Shown piece by piece: positions 24,750-37,100 of a stretch of DNA of 64,000 nt. The stretch is from Aphrophora alni (taxonomy: Eukaryota; Arthropoda; Insecta; Hemiptera; Aphrophoridae). Location of the stretch: assembly GCA_963513935.1 (NCBI GenBank), contig OY740776.1, forward strand, positions 12,616,724-12,680,723. Direction: 5' to 3'. Both the position numbers and the translations under genes were made by a program. The notes beneath the pieces were generated by a model. That model saw only the letters and a list, made by a program, of their open reading frames with translations, did no database searches and was not told the origin of the DNA. How positions within the stretch are numbered: position 1 is the first letter of the stretch; the number at the start of each line of letters is the position of its first letter.

Positions 24750-25009
24750 TAGGGTGTGGTAAGGAGGAAACCGTATTTACCCCAAGAATTTCAATCATAC
24801 CCAATAATTTTTCATTTCAAATTCCAATAAATGTTTGGTTTACAATGACTATTAACAAATCACAAGGGCAGACTTTACACATAGCAGGCGTAGATTTAAA
24901 AAGTCAATGTTTTTTTTTATGTATGTTTCATATCCCGAGTCAGCAAGTAATGATCTCTTCATTTGTTCCAATAGCAGTTCAAAAACACTACAAGGAAGCA
25001 CTTCAGTGA
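24750..25009 (+). pseudogene. Helitron-type PIF1-like helicase C-terminal fragment
   Basis: The frame reads EETVFTPRISIIPNN, FQIPINVWFTMTINKSQGQTL, then HIAGVDLKSQCF and a final ...VQKHYKEALQ stop. The TINKSQGQ motif after a PRI-x-x-P block is the conserved helicase end of Helitron Rep/Hel proteins. Only about 90 residues remain, with no Rep domain nearby. Confidence 0.75.
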
Positions 25010-25119
25010 CATATATATGTCCACGAGTGAATGTGTAAAAAATAAATAAGTAGTTTTGTTTTTTATTTTTAGGATCGTATACATTTTAATATAGTTGTGT
25101 AATATAAAAAATAGTTATT

Positions 25120-25800
25120 TGTGCAACTAGTGAACAAAGTGGCACTTTTTTAAACGAGAGAAAAAAGTGAGTTTAAAAAAGACACTTTGCTCACGAATTT
25201 CACATTATACTTTGTCTACAGTTGTTATTTTGGCAATAAAAACAGTTCATACTGGCGGTCGTACTTTTTCCTTGATTTGACAGGAAGGAGATTTAGTACA
25301 ACGTTGTTAGCTTTTTCTGCTAAGTTAGGCGGGGTATTTGACAGGTTTTCATCCTCTGAACTGTCCATATTTTAAAACTAACTACACAAAATATAGCAGT
25401 AGTGCTAAACAACACATCACCACTGAGTAGAAGTTCTCACGTCAAAACTGAGGTTATTTATGAATATTACAAATAACTTAGGTGTATTGTTGAGGAAACG
25501 GGATTGCCAACTTCAAAACTCGGCAAACGAAAAATACTCTCCGTGTACATACACTGTCAATCATCTTCATGAATAATTACTTCCTTTTTCAACTTTAAAA
25601 CGTTGTTTTTTTATATGTAAGAATTATTCTAACCTACATACGGGACATTTCCTGTATATTATAAATCAATTCAAATAAACTTAGCTTAAATTTCGTTTTT
25701 TCGGTTGCCATTCGGAGTGAGCAAAGTGAAACTGTTTTGCAAACTAATTTAAATGAACAAAATGCCACTTTGTCAACAACTGTAGACAAAATATTATTCT
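25120..25800. repeat. Flanking inverted segments around about 500 bp of unknown sequence
   Basis: Near 25128-25150 GTGAACAAAGTGGCAC and near 25211 TTTGTCTACAGTTG face inverse copies at about 25755-25792 (AAATGCCACTTTGTCAAC, CAACTGTAGACAAA). Probably an old inverted-repeat element; boundaries not resolved. Confidence 0.4.
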
Positions 25801-25975
25801 CAAAAACTATAATTATTTTGAGCTAATTTCAATACCTATTAATATGTATTATGTAGCAAATAGAACAATCAATATTGAATTTGAAATATTAACGTTCGAA
25901 GCCTCGGGTAACAGGTAGTTTATAATATAAAATCGTCTTTTTAATTTTATTATGAATAGATATTGCTATGGTTAC

Positions 25976-26094
25976 CTAACGAGACGTAGTAAAGGAACTA
26001 CAAGCCTGGGAAGACTATATAACTAACTTTTATATTATAATTATATAGTTACCCTACCAGACCTTTAGTTCATTTACTAGGTCTGGTTAGGTCA
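25976..26094. repeat. Short foldback related to the 46.5-47.0 kb foldback
   Basis: CCTAACGAGACGTAGTAAAG...CAAGCCTGGG pairs with CCAGACCTTTAGTTCATTTA...GGTCTGGTTAGG. The same arms appear, split by an insertion, at 46485-46560 and 47000-47045. Confidence 0.6.
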
Positions 26095-27406
26095 AAACAT
26101 ATGTTACAGGAAATCAAATCTCATGACTTTTTGCTTTTAAACATCTTTCACTGAAAAGACAAGTAAGAGTCGACTTTACCTAAGCATAGTCAACTCTTAA
26201 TTTATTTTTTATTAGGTAGTAGACAGTTTCCTTGCAAAAAAAGTCAACTTTTATTAACTCAAGGCAGAAAGATCATATTTTCCTTAGGTATAGTCAACTC
26301 TGACTAATAAATGTCAATCAAAATTCATCACTTTTCAGGACAACCTGTGGTGACTGTCAGAGGAGTGGGGGGTGAAGTGTTTCATTATATGGTTAGCCAC
26401 ATGAATCCAATACACTCCCCGTGTGTAAAGAGGTATCACATCAATAAAACACAAAAGCAAGAAATTTACAGAGTAGGTATAAGGATTAGAATATATAATA
26501 AAACTTATCTGTTCTATACATTTTATTATAAAGTATCGAACATTTATTTAAAATTTACAAAAGTATTTCAAACAATTATTATTACTAAAACAAATACAGT
26601 TCCAAAATCTGCTTCTTCATAAAATTTCAAAATGTTTTATTGGTTGTATTCAAAGTTCATACTAATTTATTCATAGTAAATTATTGTTCTGCACCAAAAC
26701 CGGCCTTTTTAAATGAAAAATAGCAACTACATTGCCTTGTGTTCCAAAATTAGCGATCACCTGTAGTTTATAAATCTACCACTATCTGTACCACTCTGCC
26801 TTTAGAAATAGCATCATCATATTGTCATGTTTTGACGTTAGCTCTTGTCTAAAGTTGTTGATGTGTTCTGTACGTTTTGTAAAAGTGGTTGTTAAAAGTT
26901 TTGTTCAATTATTTTAAGTTTCTGTTTGTTGTTAAACAGTTTGATAGAAAATACAGTATTTTATTATAATATAGTATTAAGATAGCAGTTAACCTATAGT
27001 GTAATAAGTTAACTTGTAAAAATAGAGTGTTTCCCTAGTTTAGTTTCTGATATCAGTAATTTAGCAAGAAAGAAAGGTACAAAATACCGAAATAAGGTAA
27101 ATGGAACTAAAATATCGGAAAACTGGATAGATATTTTGCTGTTGGTCCACCTAAGGTATTGTAACTGTACATATAAAGGAAAAGCCTTTGGTTGTACATT
27201 ACTTATAAAAAAGACATGGATAATTTTCATTTTTGTTTTTAATAATCAAAAAGTAAAATAAAGCAGCGTTATGTTTTTATTAAAATACACTGAATCTAAT
27301 AAATACTAATAAGGGTAAGACAATCTATTTTTGACAGAGAAAATAAAAGTATTATAATAAAATATTTTGTAAAAAGGCATATTCCAAAGACAAATTGCCA
27401 GTCTAG
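26095..27406. other. No gene seen
   Basis: AT-rich; short ORFs at 26311 and 27009 show no recognisable features. Confidence 0.5.
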
Positions 27407-27545
27407 GTATAGTATATTTCATCACTAGGACCAAAAGTGAAACTTTTCGATACAAGCTCAAGTTTAACGGCCGAGGGCGGAAAATGAGCGAGGATCGAAA
27501 AGCTTCTTTTGGTCCTAGTGATGAAATATATTTTTCGTTATACTG
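27407..27545. repeat. Near-perfect palindrome
   Basis: ATATTTCATCACTAGGACC...CTTTTCGAT faces ATCGAAAAG...GGTCCTAGTGATGAAATAT, arms of about 45 bp around a roughly 45-bp G/C-richer centre (CGGCCGAGGGCGG). A cruciform or foldback MITE. Confidence 0.75.
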
Positions 27546-28011
27546 CAAACAATACAAGAAAACACTTTCACAAAAACTAAAATGTTATAACCTCTTTCCT
27601 TCAAAAGTTTGGACAAGTTTACAGCTATTACAGGTGTTTAGTTTGTGATAGTTTATAAAATCGATGGTAATAGCTATTATTACTAGAACGTACACAAAAA
27701 TTGAAAAATAAAATTATTTTAATATTGAACAAATTGTTACTTTAAATACATATATTATACAAATTATGAACTCAATAAATATTAACATAGTTTCATTCCA
27801 AAACTGGCCAAAAGTTAAATACTGTGTCTAAAGTTAAATTAGCCGTTTCTTAAAAATATACAATTTTGAAAATTAATATTTTCATTAAATTACAAGAACA
27901 TTAAGGTATTCAAATAAATATATATTATAGTTTATAAATGAAAGGTTTTTTGACTTCTTGAAAAGTTTTAAAAAGTGGAAACTATATTAATATTTATTAT
28001 GAGGTATTATT

Positions 28012-28136
28012 TTATTCCATCATTGAAGGCTTCAACTGTTTTCTTAAAATTATTAGCAGCTCTGTGACATTATTTGTTTTTTGTAAGCGTTCAGCAAGCT
28101 GATCTTGACAGTCTAGTTTAGGGTGAATATCAACCA
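28012..28136 (-). CDS. Spc25-like last exon
   Basis: Acceptor ACATTTGTTTCAG, coding VDIHPKLDCQDQLAERLQ, KTNNVTELLIILRKQL, ending SMME and TAA at 28014-28012. AATAAA words follow within 40 bases. Too short for ordinary ORF listing, but phase and content continue the previous exon. Confidence 0.72.
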
Positions 28137-31100
28137 CTGAAACAAATGTAAAAAATCATGAATTGAAACCATGTAATTATATTCAAACCTAACAGTACAA
28201 TAAAAGGTACAAAAACTTGCGTAAACTTCCTCACTCTTCCATTCAAAATCAACATACTAACCAAACAATTTGTTACTAAAAATGTCAGTTTGCTAATTGT
28301 CAGCTAAAAAGTGAAAATGAACCATTGACACCGTCTTTGAAAAAATATTTAAATAGACTAAACTTGCTTTGCGTGAGCCATAAACAATGTCCTCTTGATT
28401 TTAAAATTAAGAATGATGGTGGTCATAGTTTAATTTTGTATATTGCCAATTTTCCTGAACTGTAATATTTTTTTAATTTGGAATTTTGCATTGAGTGCAT
28501 TCAATAAAATGTGTATAATTAGTTGATTTGAGAAATTACGTATTTTATAACAGCCCCTGGGTCGATGTTTTTTGGTTTATGTTTGATAACTCACGAACCA
28601 GCATTTTTAGTGAGATGACTATCATTACGATTTGCCCGAGTCCTTACAGGTTTACACTTGGGTAAAATAACTAAACTTATTGTTCACGTCATGTGCGGGT
28701 GATGTGTAAACAAGCAATTGCGTGTGCATCTGTTTCCCGCTATGTTTTAGCTCAGTTGTTCAGTGTATTGTCATTTACAACACTACACTGCAATGATGGT
28801 TTTAGGCTACCCTACTTAAAAGTGCGTTTGGTTATAGATTTACTTGAATGTGGTGCGTTTCAATATGAGTGGGAAGAGCCAAAAACCTAATGGTTTTCTT
28901 AATCTTGCAAGTGGAAGTGAGTCAAGTGATTGCATCTCCCTTGAAAACAATTCCGTCATTGAGAACACTTCAGGCGGACCCAGTAATACTACATAGCCTG
29001 CCACCAGTGTTTACGATATCGCTTCGCCTTGCCTTAGTGATCTTGGAAACACTTCGCCTCCTCCTGTGACTCATAGGGGAAAAATACCTCCTCGTCTTTT
29101 GTTGCCAGGGAATGACTTGCCCCAACTGAATAAATAATTGCCATAAAGAAAATATTGAATTCATGAAGTCACTTTAAAAAAATTAATTGGTTGTTTATAG
29201 ATCTGGTTTCTATGGATGCTGAAAGTAAGTTTTTATTTATTCGAATTTCTTGTATTAATATTTATTTGATTTAAAGATTTATTTAAGTTGAGGTAATTAA
29301 TAGTTACTATTTGGGTTTATCGCCCAACATTTCTCTGGTTTTTTTTAGTCAAACAAGTGTTTAAAGCTGGCAATAAATACATAGACTTAGTTCGTTAAAC
29401 ATTTAATTTAGTTTTCCCGGAAACTAAAATCTCACATTGCGATATTGATAGAGATTCCATTGATAAATTTTGATCTACACGTTCCGTGGAAGATGCACCA
29501 AGAACTGGTTCACCTAGTGTTTTGTCTGTGGATAATATACTTGATAATAACGATAAGATGCCTTTAACACCGAATAAGTCAATAAGAAAACTAGTGCAGG
29601 AAACCGATGCTAGTGTCGGAATGGCACACACAGCTGTAAAAAAAATTAGAACTTTTCCCATACAAAGTGACAGTCGTGCAAGAATTAAAACCTACTGATC
29701 GTGGCAAGAGAATGGAATATTGTGAATGGTTCAATAATTTCATTAAAGAAAATGGAATCAATGTTCTTAATGAAACGCTTTTCACCAATGAAGCGTGGTT
29801 CCATGAACTCGCAAAATTCTCATCTGCGGAGTACTGAAAATCCATTGTGTATTCATGAGGAACCACTTCATTCTATCAAAATTGGAGTTTGGATTGCAAT
29901 TTGTAGATGTCAGATTATAGGTCCCATATTTTCCAATGACACAATAAACGCACAACGATATGCACTGAAATTGTGTATCCATTCATAGGCGAACTTAAGT
30001 TAAGTGAAATACTGAACGGTTACTTTCGACAAGATGGTGCAATCGCGGATACAGTTCGCGTTTCGATAACACTGCTTGCAGATGTGTTTGGTGATCGCGT
30101 AATTTCACAGGGACTCTGGCCTCCATGATCGCATCACCACCTGACTTTTTCTTCTGGGGTGCAACGAAAGCAACTATCTATAAAAACCGTCCAAAATTCA
30201 TCTACGAATTGAAAACTGGAATATCCACTTTCACTGGTTTTGTTACAGAGGAAATGTTATAGCATGTATTTGGAAACATGATTAGACGAATTGAACTGTG
30301 TATTCAACAATAGTAAATGTACTTTCAACATTTAATGTAAAGGTATACGTTTTTGTAACTATTAAAATGAATATTTAATAAATTAATAATTGTATTTCAT
30401 TCAGTTTCATTGTTATTTCACTGCAGAGCGACTTTTTGAACACACTGTATAACCTTTCATATCTATTTAGGTATATTTTAATAACTTTTAATAATGATTC
30501 TTACTATTTTAAACTGTTTGAGTTAATTTCTGTTTTTATATTAGTTAGTCTGACTAAAACATACATAGCTGTGCTTATATCTTTCATGATGTACATGTGC
30601 TTATATCTTTCAACGATTTCTACTATAAAAATTAGATTTCTTACCGTCAAACGTATCCTTGTCCTGGAGTTTAGACGTGTTACAGCTGTTTCATGACTTA
30701 TCACATTATCAAACACTGTACATGAAACACATATTAAATGTCAAAAAATAATACACAGTTCACATTTAATTCTACGTCCATTCGAGCGTCGTAATAATTA
30801 ATAAAATTGACGTAGAATTAAATGTGAACTGTGTATTTGTTGACATTTAATTTGTGTTTCGTGTACATTGTTTGATAATGTGATCAGTCATGATACAGCT
30901 GTAGCACGTCTAACTCCAGGACAAGGATACGTTTGACGGTAAGAAATCTAATTTTTATTTTGAATTACGTTATCCGAGCTAAGTAAATTTATTTATGATT
31001 TCTACTATAATTTGACTTAGACTTTGAAAACGATAAAAAAATGTAAAACATTACAAAAATAATTTGAATAACAATTATTCAATGATCTAGCAAGATGGCA

Positions 31101-34100
31101 GTTTTATCTAGCAATAAAAAAAAAATTCCAAAGAAAATATAACTAACTGTAGACTAAATACTCACAACTAAAAGTCTCTCCATCAGAAGTTGACAATTTA
31201 ACAAAATAATTTGATTGGGTATCATGTTCAAGTCGCTTTTCAAATTCAAAAATCACAAAATTTGGTTCCTCTAAGGAAATATAGCATCCAAAGAATTTCT
31301 TGTAATAATGCACCATACAGTTGTAACTTTTGAATTCACTGATCATTTTTTCTTTTTTCAATTTCCAATCTGCAACAAAATTTCCAAAATAATATACAAT
31401 AATGAAAATAAAATAGCTGAGAGACATATCCAGGACAGTGAATCCTGGCACTCCTATCAATAAAAAAGAAGAGTAGATGTTTAGATAAATTGGAAATATT
31501 TAAACGAAAATAAAAAAGACTTATTATTATAAATAACAAGTCAGATATAATGGTTTAATAATCTAATGCTATTGGCTAAATGAAACGTATTTTCAGGGAC
31601 GTAAATAACTTTTGAATATGGAGTTCATCCGAAACATATCAGCAGAAGTAAGACAATGCTAGACGAATGTACTCAAATTATGCATGTCCTAGCAGAATAT
31701 AGATTGTCATAATAATACTACAGATTATTGATAGAAAACTGTAATAACAGTTTATCTGGTTTTAAAGTTATGAAGCTGAAGGATTACTCGTATTATTAAT
31801 ATGGTTTAATCGGAGATTTGCTAATATTTGTGTAAAATAACAATTTATCACAAAATTATTCAGGGCTACAGAAAACAAATTAAAAGTTCATTACAAAATT
31901 ATTCTAATAAAACAGATGGAATAATGTATAACAAAATTAATACCTAGAACATCAGAAGTACAAATAGCCATGAAACCATGGAATTTACTCATATGAGCAG
32001 CAATAAAAACAAGTTGATGAGCACCTTTATACTAACCCATCCGTAAGACACAAGCATCTCCTCTAATTGTAACACACAAAACTTGGTTCTTAGAGTTTGT
32101 AGGAAATGTTAATTGTATTGGTAGAACAAGGGGTCTTACCCAGTAAGGTAAATTTGTTTAAAACAGTTGTTACACATTTTTTCTAAACTTCATAGCTGTG
32201 TATATCAGTACCTTCTTGATGTCGGCTAGGCTCTAACTATACATCAGCCGTTCGTTCTTTGCATTTGCAAATATCACAATCTGCCAACATTGGTTTGTTG
32301 GCTCTGTTCCAAGAAGTAGTCTAACAATAAAGTATCTGTTTTCGAGTTATCATTTGAGCAAAATTATTTTTGTATATCAAATAATATAATTTTATACACA
32401 CTGAAATAAACCATAGAGTGTGCTACAGATTGTTTCAAGCGGTCGTTTGAATTACATAATATGTTAACAGTAAAATGTAGTATTTATTTATTCACCAAAA
32501 ACTTTAGAGATTTTTTAATTGCTTAGATTAAATAAAATTATTATATTTACAGTTTAAACGGTACACTCTCTCACCTAATGGAATGAAACATAACACAAAC
32601 TGAACAATACATAACAGTTTTATTGTTTAGATGCGATAATACGAGCACAGTTTGGATGTGATACTAAGATATGCAGCTGTTGAGGGGCAGTGCGAGATGA
32701 CGACGTTTTGCCATTTCTACTGCCTATCCAGTGTGTCACCAAAAATCCAAGTGCATAAAACCAGCGGCTGTAGTAGATGTGTATATATTAAACCGTCTCC
32801 ACTTGCTTTGCTCGTCTTTCCGCTGTTTATTCACATTTATGACATTTGGAGCAATGTTGCACTTGGGATGCAAAGAGTTAAGTTTATTTAAAATATCAAT
32901 TAAACATCACCTCCTCACTTACCTTCTTCAAGAGATGCTTTCTTTAACTTCAGTTCTTCCAACTCTCTCTCACTTGGTACATCCTTACATCGTTTTAGCA
33001 CTTCTTTCCTCTTCAAGTCAACTTTGATCTTCATATCCTCCTTAACACTTTGTAATTCATAAAGCTCATACTTTTGGTTTAGTACTTCTGATTTCAGCTC
33101 CTCACTGTATTCATTTAGTTTCTTTGATTTTACTGCAAAAGAAATATATTTCAATTTAGTAAACCTAGATATAATTAAATGTATAAACTATAATTTTTCT
33201 TGTTATGCAATATGTTTGTGAAACGGGGTCACTTAGTTTTAACGAGGAACATAGCCTACACTTCAAGTATTTGAAAATAAAATTAAAGACAGTATTATAA
33301 GACAAATATATATAGTACCAAGAGAGATGGAGAATAATGTACTAGCACACATCACGCTGTCTGTCAAGACACTTATGGTAAGGCGTACAATTTTCAAATT
33401 TCAACATCCACCATACTCACCTGACCTAGCTCCTATTTACTTTTTTTGTTGTTTTTAAAGATTAAGTTTGCATTAAAAGGAACTGGTTTCGAACCCATAG
33501 ATGTAATGAAGGCGACAAAAATGACAGACTGATGAAGGAAATATCCTTTCAACAGTGCAAGATTCAAATGAATTGTGGGAATTGGGAAATGGTGTACATG
33601 ATGATGGTTTACATTTCTACTGTGTAAATTTGTTCAATAGCATTTTATTAAATCAGTCTAGTTATTTGATTCTTTTCCGTTATTCTCCCACCACTGATTT
33701 TTATGATGAATTTTCTGTCGTCATGAAACATAAATGTGGCATTGTAAATAATCTCCTACACCGTTGATTTCATATCAAGGCTTCAACAGAGAGGATAAGC
33801 TTATACCTAACTAGTTCAGTGTGATCAACCAAACATTTTCCCCTACATTATATTTTTTACCTTGTATTTTTCATAAAAAGTTAATATTACACCACGAAAT
33901 GGTGTTATCAATTTAAACAAACTAACCTAACTTACTACCATTTAGTAGTAAGACAACGGAAATGAACTAAAATGAGTAACACGAGGATAATGGAAAAAAT
34001 CAACTATTCCATAGTCATATATCGAATAAAACAGAACGTTTTTCTTCGTGGTAGATAAATATGAATTTGACATTTGAGGTGACAATCTGTGAGTTACAAA

Positions 34101-37100
34101 GTAAACAATGTCTTTTGTTCTGGCTTATCATATTTTTTTAAACTGTTTATCCGAGTTCCAAACGTCTGTCATTAGAGGAATTCAAAACCCTGGATCAGAT
34201 TTGGATGAGGTGAGTGACGGTGAAATAACTGATGACGAATAATGTTAGTGGAACTTTAAAATAACAAAGCATAAATGGTAATTTTTAAATATAAAAACAA
34301 AATAATGATGCTAACTTTTTTCCCTTAAAATCTACTTAGTTTTTAAAAGGGCATTATACAAATTAAATCTGTTAAATTATATTATTCTAATTTGAACATA
34401 CCAAATTTTATAAGCATACAAATGTATTTGAAAATACTTAGGGACTGGCCTGATGATTCCACAAAGACAGTCCTCAAAGTGTTAAAATTAAAAACTATAT
34501 CAAAGATGAATGTTTATTACTAATATATTATTATAGGGAATGGAAAGGATTCAATAATTGTTTTGTTAAATTTGTTAATCATAAGTTCGATAAAGGACGA
34601 GTCTGACAATTAAACGGTTCATACTAAAATTCTAAAAGTTGGTTCTAATTGATATTCAGTTTGGGTAGGTTTCTAAAATTTTGATTCGGTTTTAAATGAT
34701 AATTTCAAGTTTACACACCACTATCTATTATCGTCTTCAGATTCAAACACATAGTCAAAAAGATAAAAGATAGGCTATTGAAGAAACAAAAGTAGGCCTA
34801 CAATATGAAAAAATGATAAATCAGGCGTCTCACAAAGAGGTTGTTATTTTTGAATTAATAACCCAGACATTTTATAAACCTGACAGTTTACAGTTATGTT
34901 ACATAGATATGAAACAAATGTACCCTTGAGTTTAATTTTTTTATGCCCAATCAAAACAAAATGGTGGAAGAATAAAAAGAACATTAATCTTTTGTACTAA
35001 ATGTTGAGCTTGACTTATGAGAAAAACTATACAGTATAATAAACACACAGAACAAAATTCTCATAAAAAAATACGCCTAAGTATCAGACGTGTTTCAACG
35101 ACAAGGTCGTCCTCTTCAATGATACACCAGCTACACCAACCAAACCACAAATGGTGTAGCTGGTGTATCACTGAAGAGGACGACCTTGTCGTTGAAACGC
35201 GTCTGATACTTAGGCGTATTTTTTTATGAGAATTGTGTTCTGTGTGTTTGTTATACTGTATTAATCTTTTGGATAGAACCACTCCCTCCCGCAATGCAAT
35301 GCAATTAATCAGTTTATGTGTGATATCTAATCTCAAAACAATGAATTTTTCAATCGAACAAAAAGTAAAATGTTCTTCTTGGGTATTACTTTTTGTTTTT
35401 CTTGGCATACCTTTGAACTGAAATCCCAAAAACAAAACAAAATTTTTAAAATGTTTTATAAAACATATTTAGTTCACGGACTGCTAACACAGACAGACAA
35501 GTAGAATTTTGTTCGTAGGTAATTGAAAAGCTTGACGAAGATGTTGAGTGGTATGAATGTATTCTCAGATGAAGCTACATTTTACCAAACAGTATCTGTA
35601 AATAGACATAACTGTAATTCAGATACACTTTCAAACGTCCCTTACCACACTTGGGAATAAACAAAATAACAAAATAACAAAAATTTTTGTCAAAAATAAA
35701 ATGTTTATTCCTATTAAACCCTTATAGCTATTACAACAACAAAGTTGTCATCTTCAGAGGGAATCTTAACAAAGACTGTGTGGTAAGGGACTTTTGAAAG
35801 TGTATCTGTATATATTGTCACCACAGTGCTCTGGTCTTTGTTTAATAATTGTAATTATCGTAACACACAAATCCACATATATCTTACATGAAGAGGGCTT
35901 GAAATCAAAGGGTATAACTGTTTGGGCTGCCGTCACCAAAGATGGTGTTATCGTATGACATATCCCATCGGACAATGACTGGAGACAGATATTACTCAGC
36001 CGGAGATGAGGGACTTTTTTCCCAGGAGGATGTAGCTCCTCCTCATTATAATGTGACCAAACTAGTTTTAGATCGAGATTTTCCCAACTGTTGAATAGGT
36101 GGTGGCAGCAATTTCATGACTGGCCTCCAAGATCCCCAAACTTTGTCACCATATAGCAACAAATAATTAATTAATGAGGCTGATTGAAGAGGAATTACTG
36201 TTAATACCTCGAGAATTTTTCAAAAGTCCTTATGACTCTTTTTTTGTTTTGTTGCTAACAGTGCATAGCTATTGATGGACAACAATTCGAATAAAGGTCA
36301 AATTTGGACCATTTATTACTGTTACTTTTCTTTATTAAGTTTTACACATTTTCATGTTATCTGTAAATCAACAATTTGTAATGGTTATGTAAATAAAATC
36401 ATTTTGGTGAAAACATATCATTATTTTATTATCCTGCCATTTTGTTTTGATTGACAATAAAAAAAAAAAGGAAAAAAAACTTGATGATACTTATTTTATA
36501 TATCTATGTAATATAACTGAAGTGTCAAATTGGTAGTGTTCCATATGTCCAGCATATTAATTAAAAAATAGTGACCTCATCGTGGGACACCCTGTACTTA
36601 AACTCATAAAATAATGATATTTACAAACTTCAGTCGACTATTAAATATTACAAGTTTATGTTTGGAAATAGTGACAGATAAAATTAATTTAGTGCAGAGT
36701 TCTTACATGGAATATTAAATTAAACAGGCATTATTAAACTACAAGTGCATTGAAAAAAACTAAAAACAAGACAAGTAACAACTAGTGTGCGTATATACTA
36801 TAATTAAAAGAGAGGAACCTAACCCATGACGTAATGAAGAAAGATCCAGCTAGAATCCCTCGTAGATTGCCAAGCCCATATTCACTATAAATGAGCCCCT
36901 AAGGGTGTCCGTCATTTCACCAATACTGGTTTGGGTCTTGATTATTTATATTTCACAAAAATGTAATTGAAATAGCTTGGGATGATTTTGAAATATTCTA
37001 TCATAAAAGAATTCATCTTTTGGATGATTATCTTCCATGATTTATTTTTATCGGTATCATTTCCGATCCCACATATTTGCATTCTCACATATACGTGAAG

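Larger units (their letters stand above)
34822..36593 (+). mobile_element. Mariner/Tc1-superfamily element copy 2 with about 170-bp terminal inverted repeats, hit by two insertions
   Basis: The left end (GGCGTCTCACAAAGAGG...) and right end (...GTGACCTCATCGTGGGACA) are inverted copies of each other over about 170 bp, reaching the CAAAACAAAATGG region. The transposase starts MNFSIEQKVKCSS near 35341, but the N-terminal part is shortened. The catalytic part (35455-35612 and 35857-36290) reads VIEKLDEDVEWYE, ATFYQT, HEEGLKSKGITVW. The copy is interrupted at 34995-35259 and 35620-35849. Confidence 0.82.

Noticed and set aside
31370..31460. Hydrophobic upstream extension of the Spc25-like third exon
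   Set aside because: Reads through a good acceptor (TTTTGTTGCAG); only the downstream acceptor keeps phase with the previous exon.
33483..33497. GGTTTCGAACCC as a tRNA B box
   Set aside because: It falls within the mariner transposase coding relic (TGFEP reading), and no A box is near.
35017..35435. ORFs on both strands over the 35-kb foldback
   Set aside because: The identical peptides on the two strands come from the inverted arms, not from genes.
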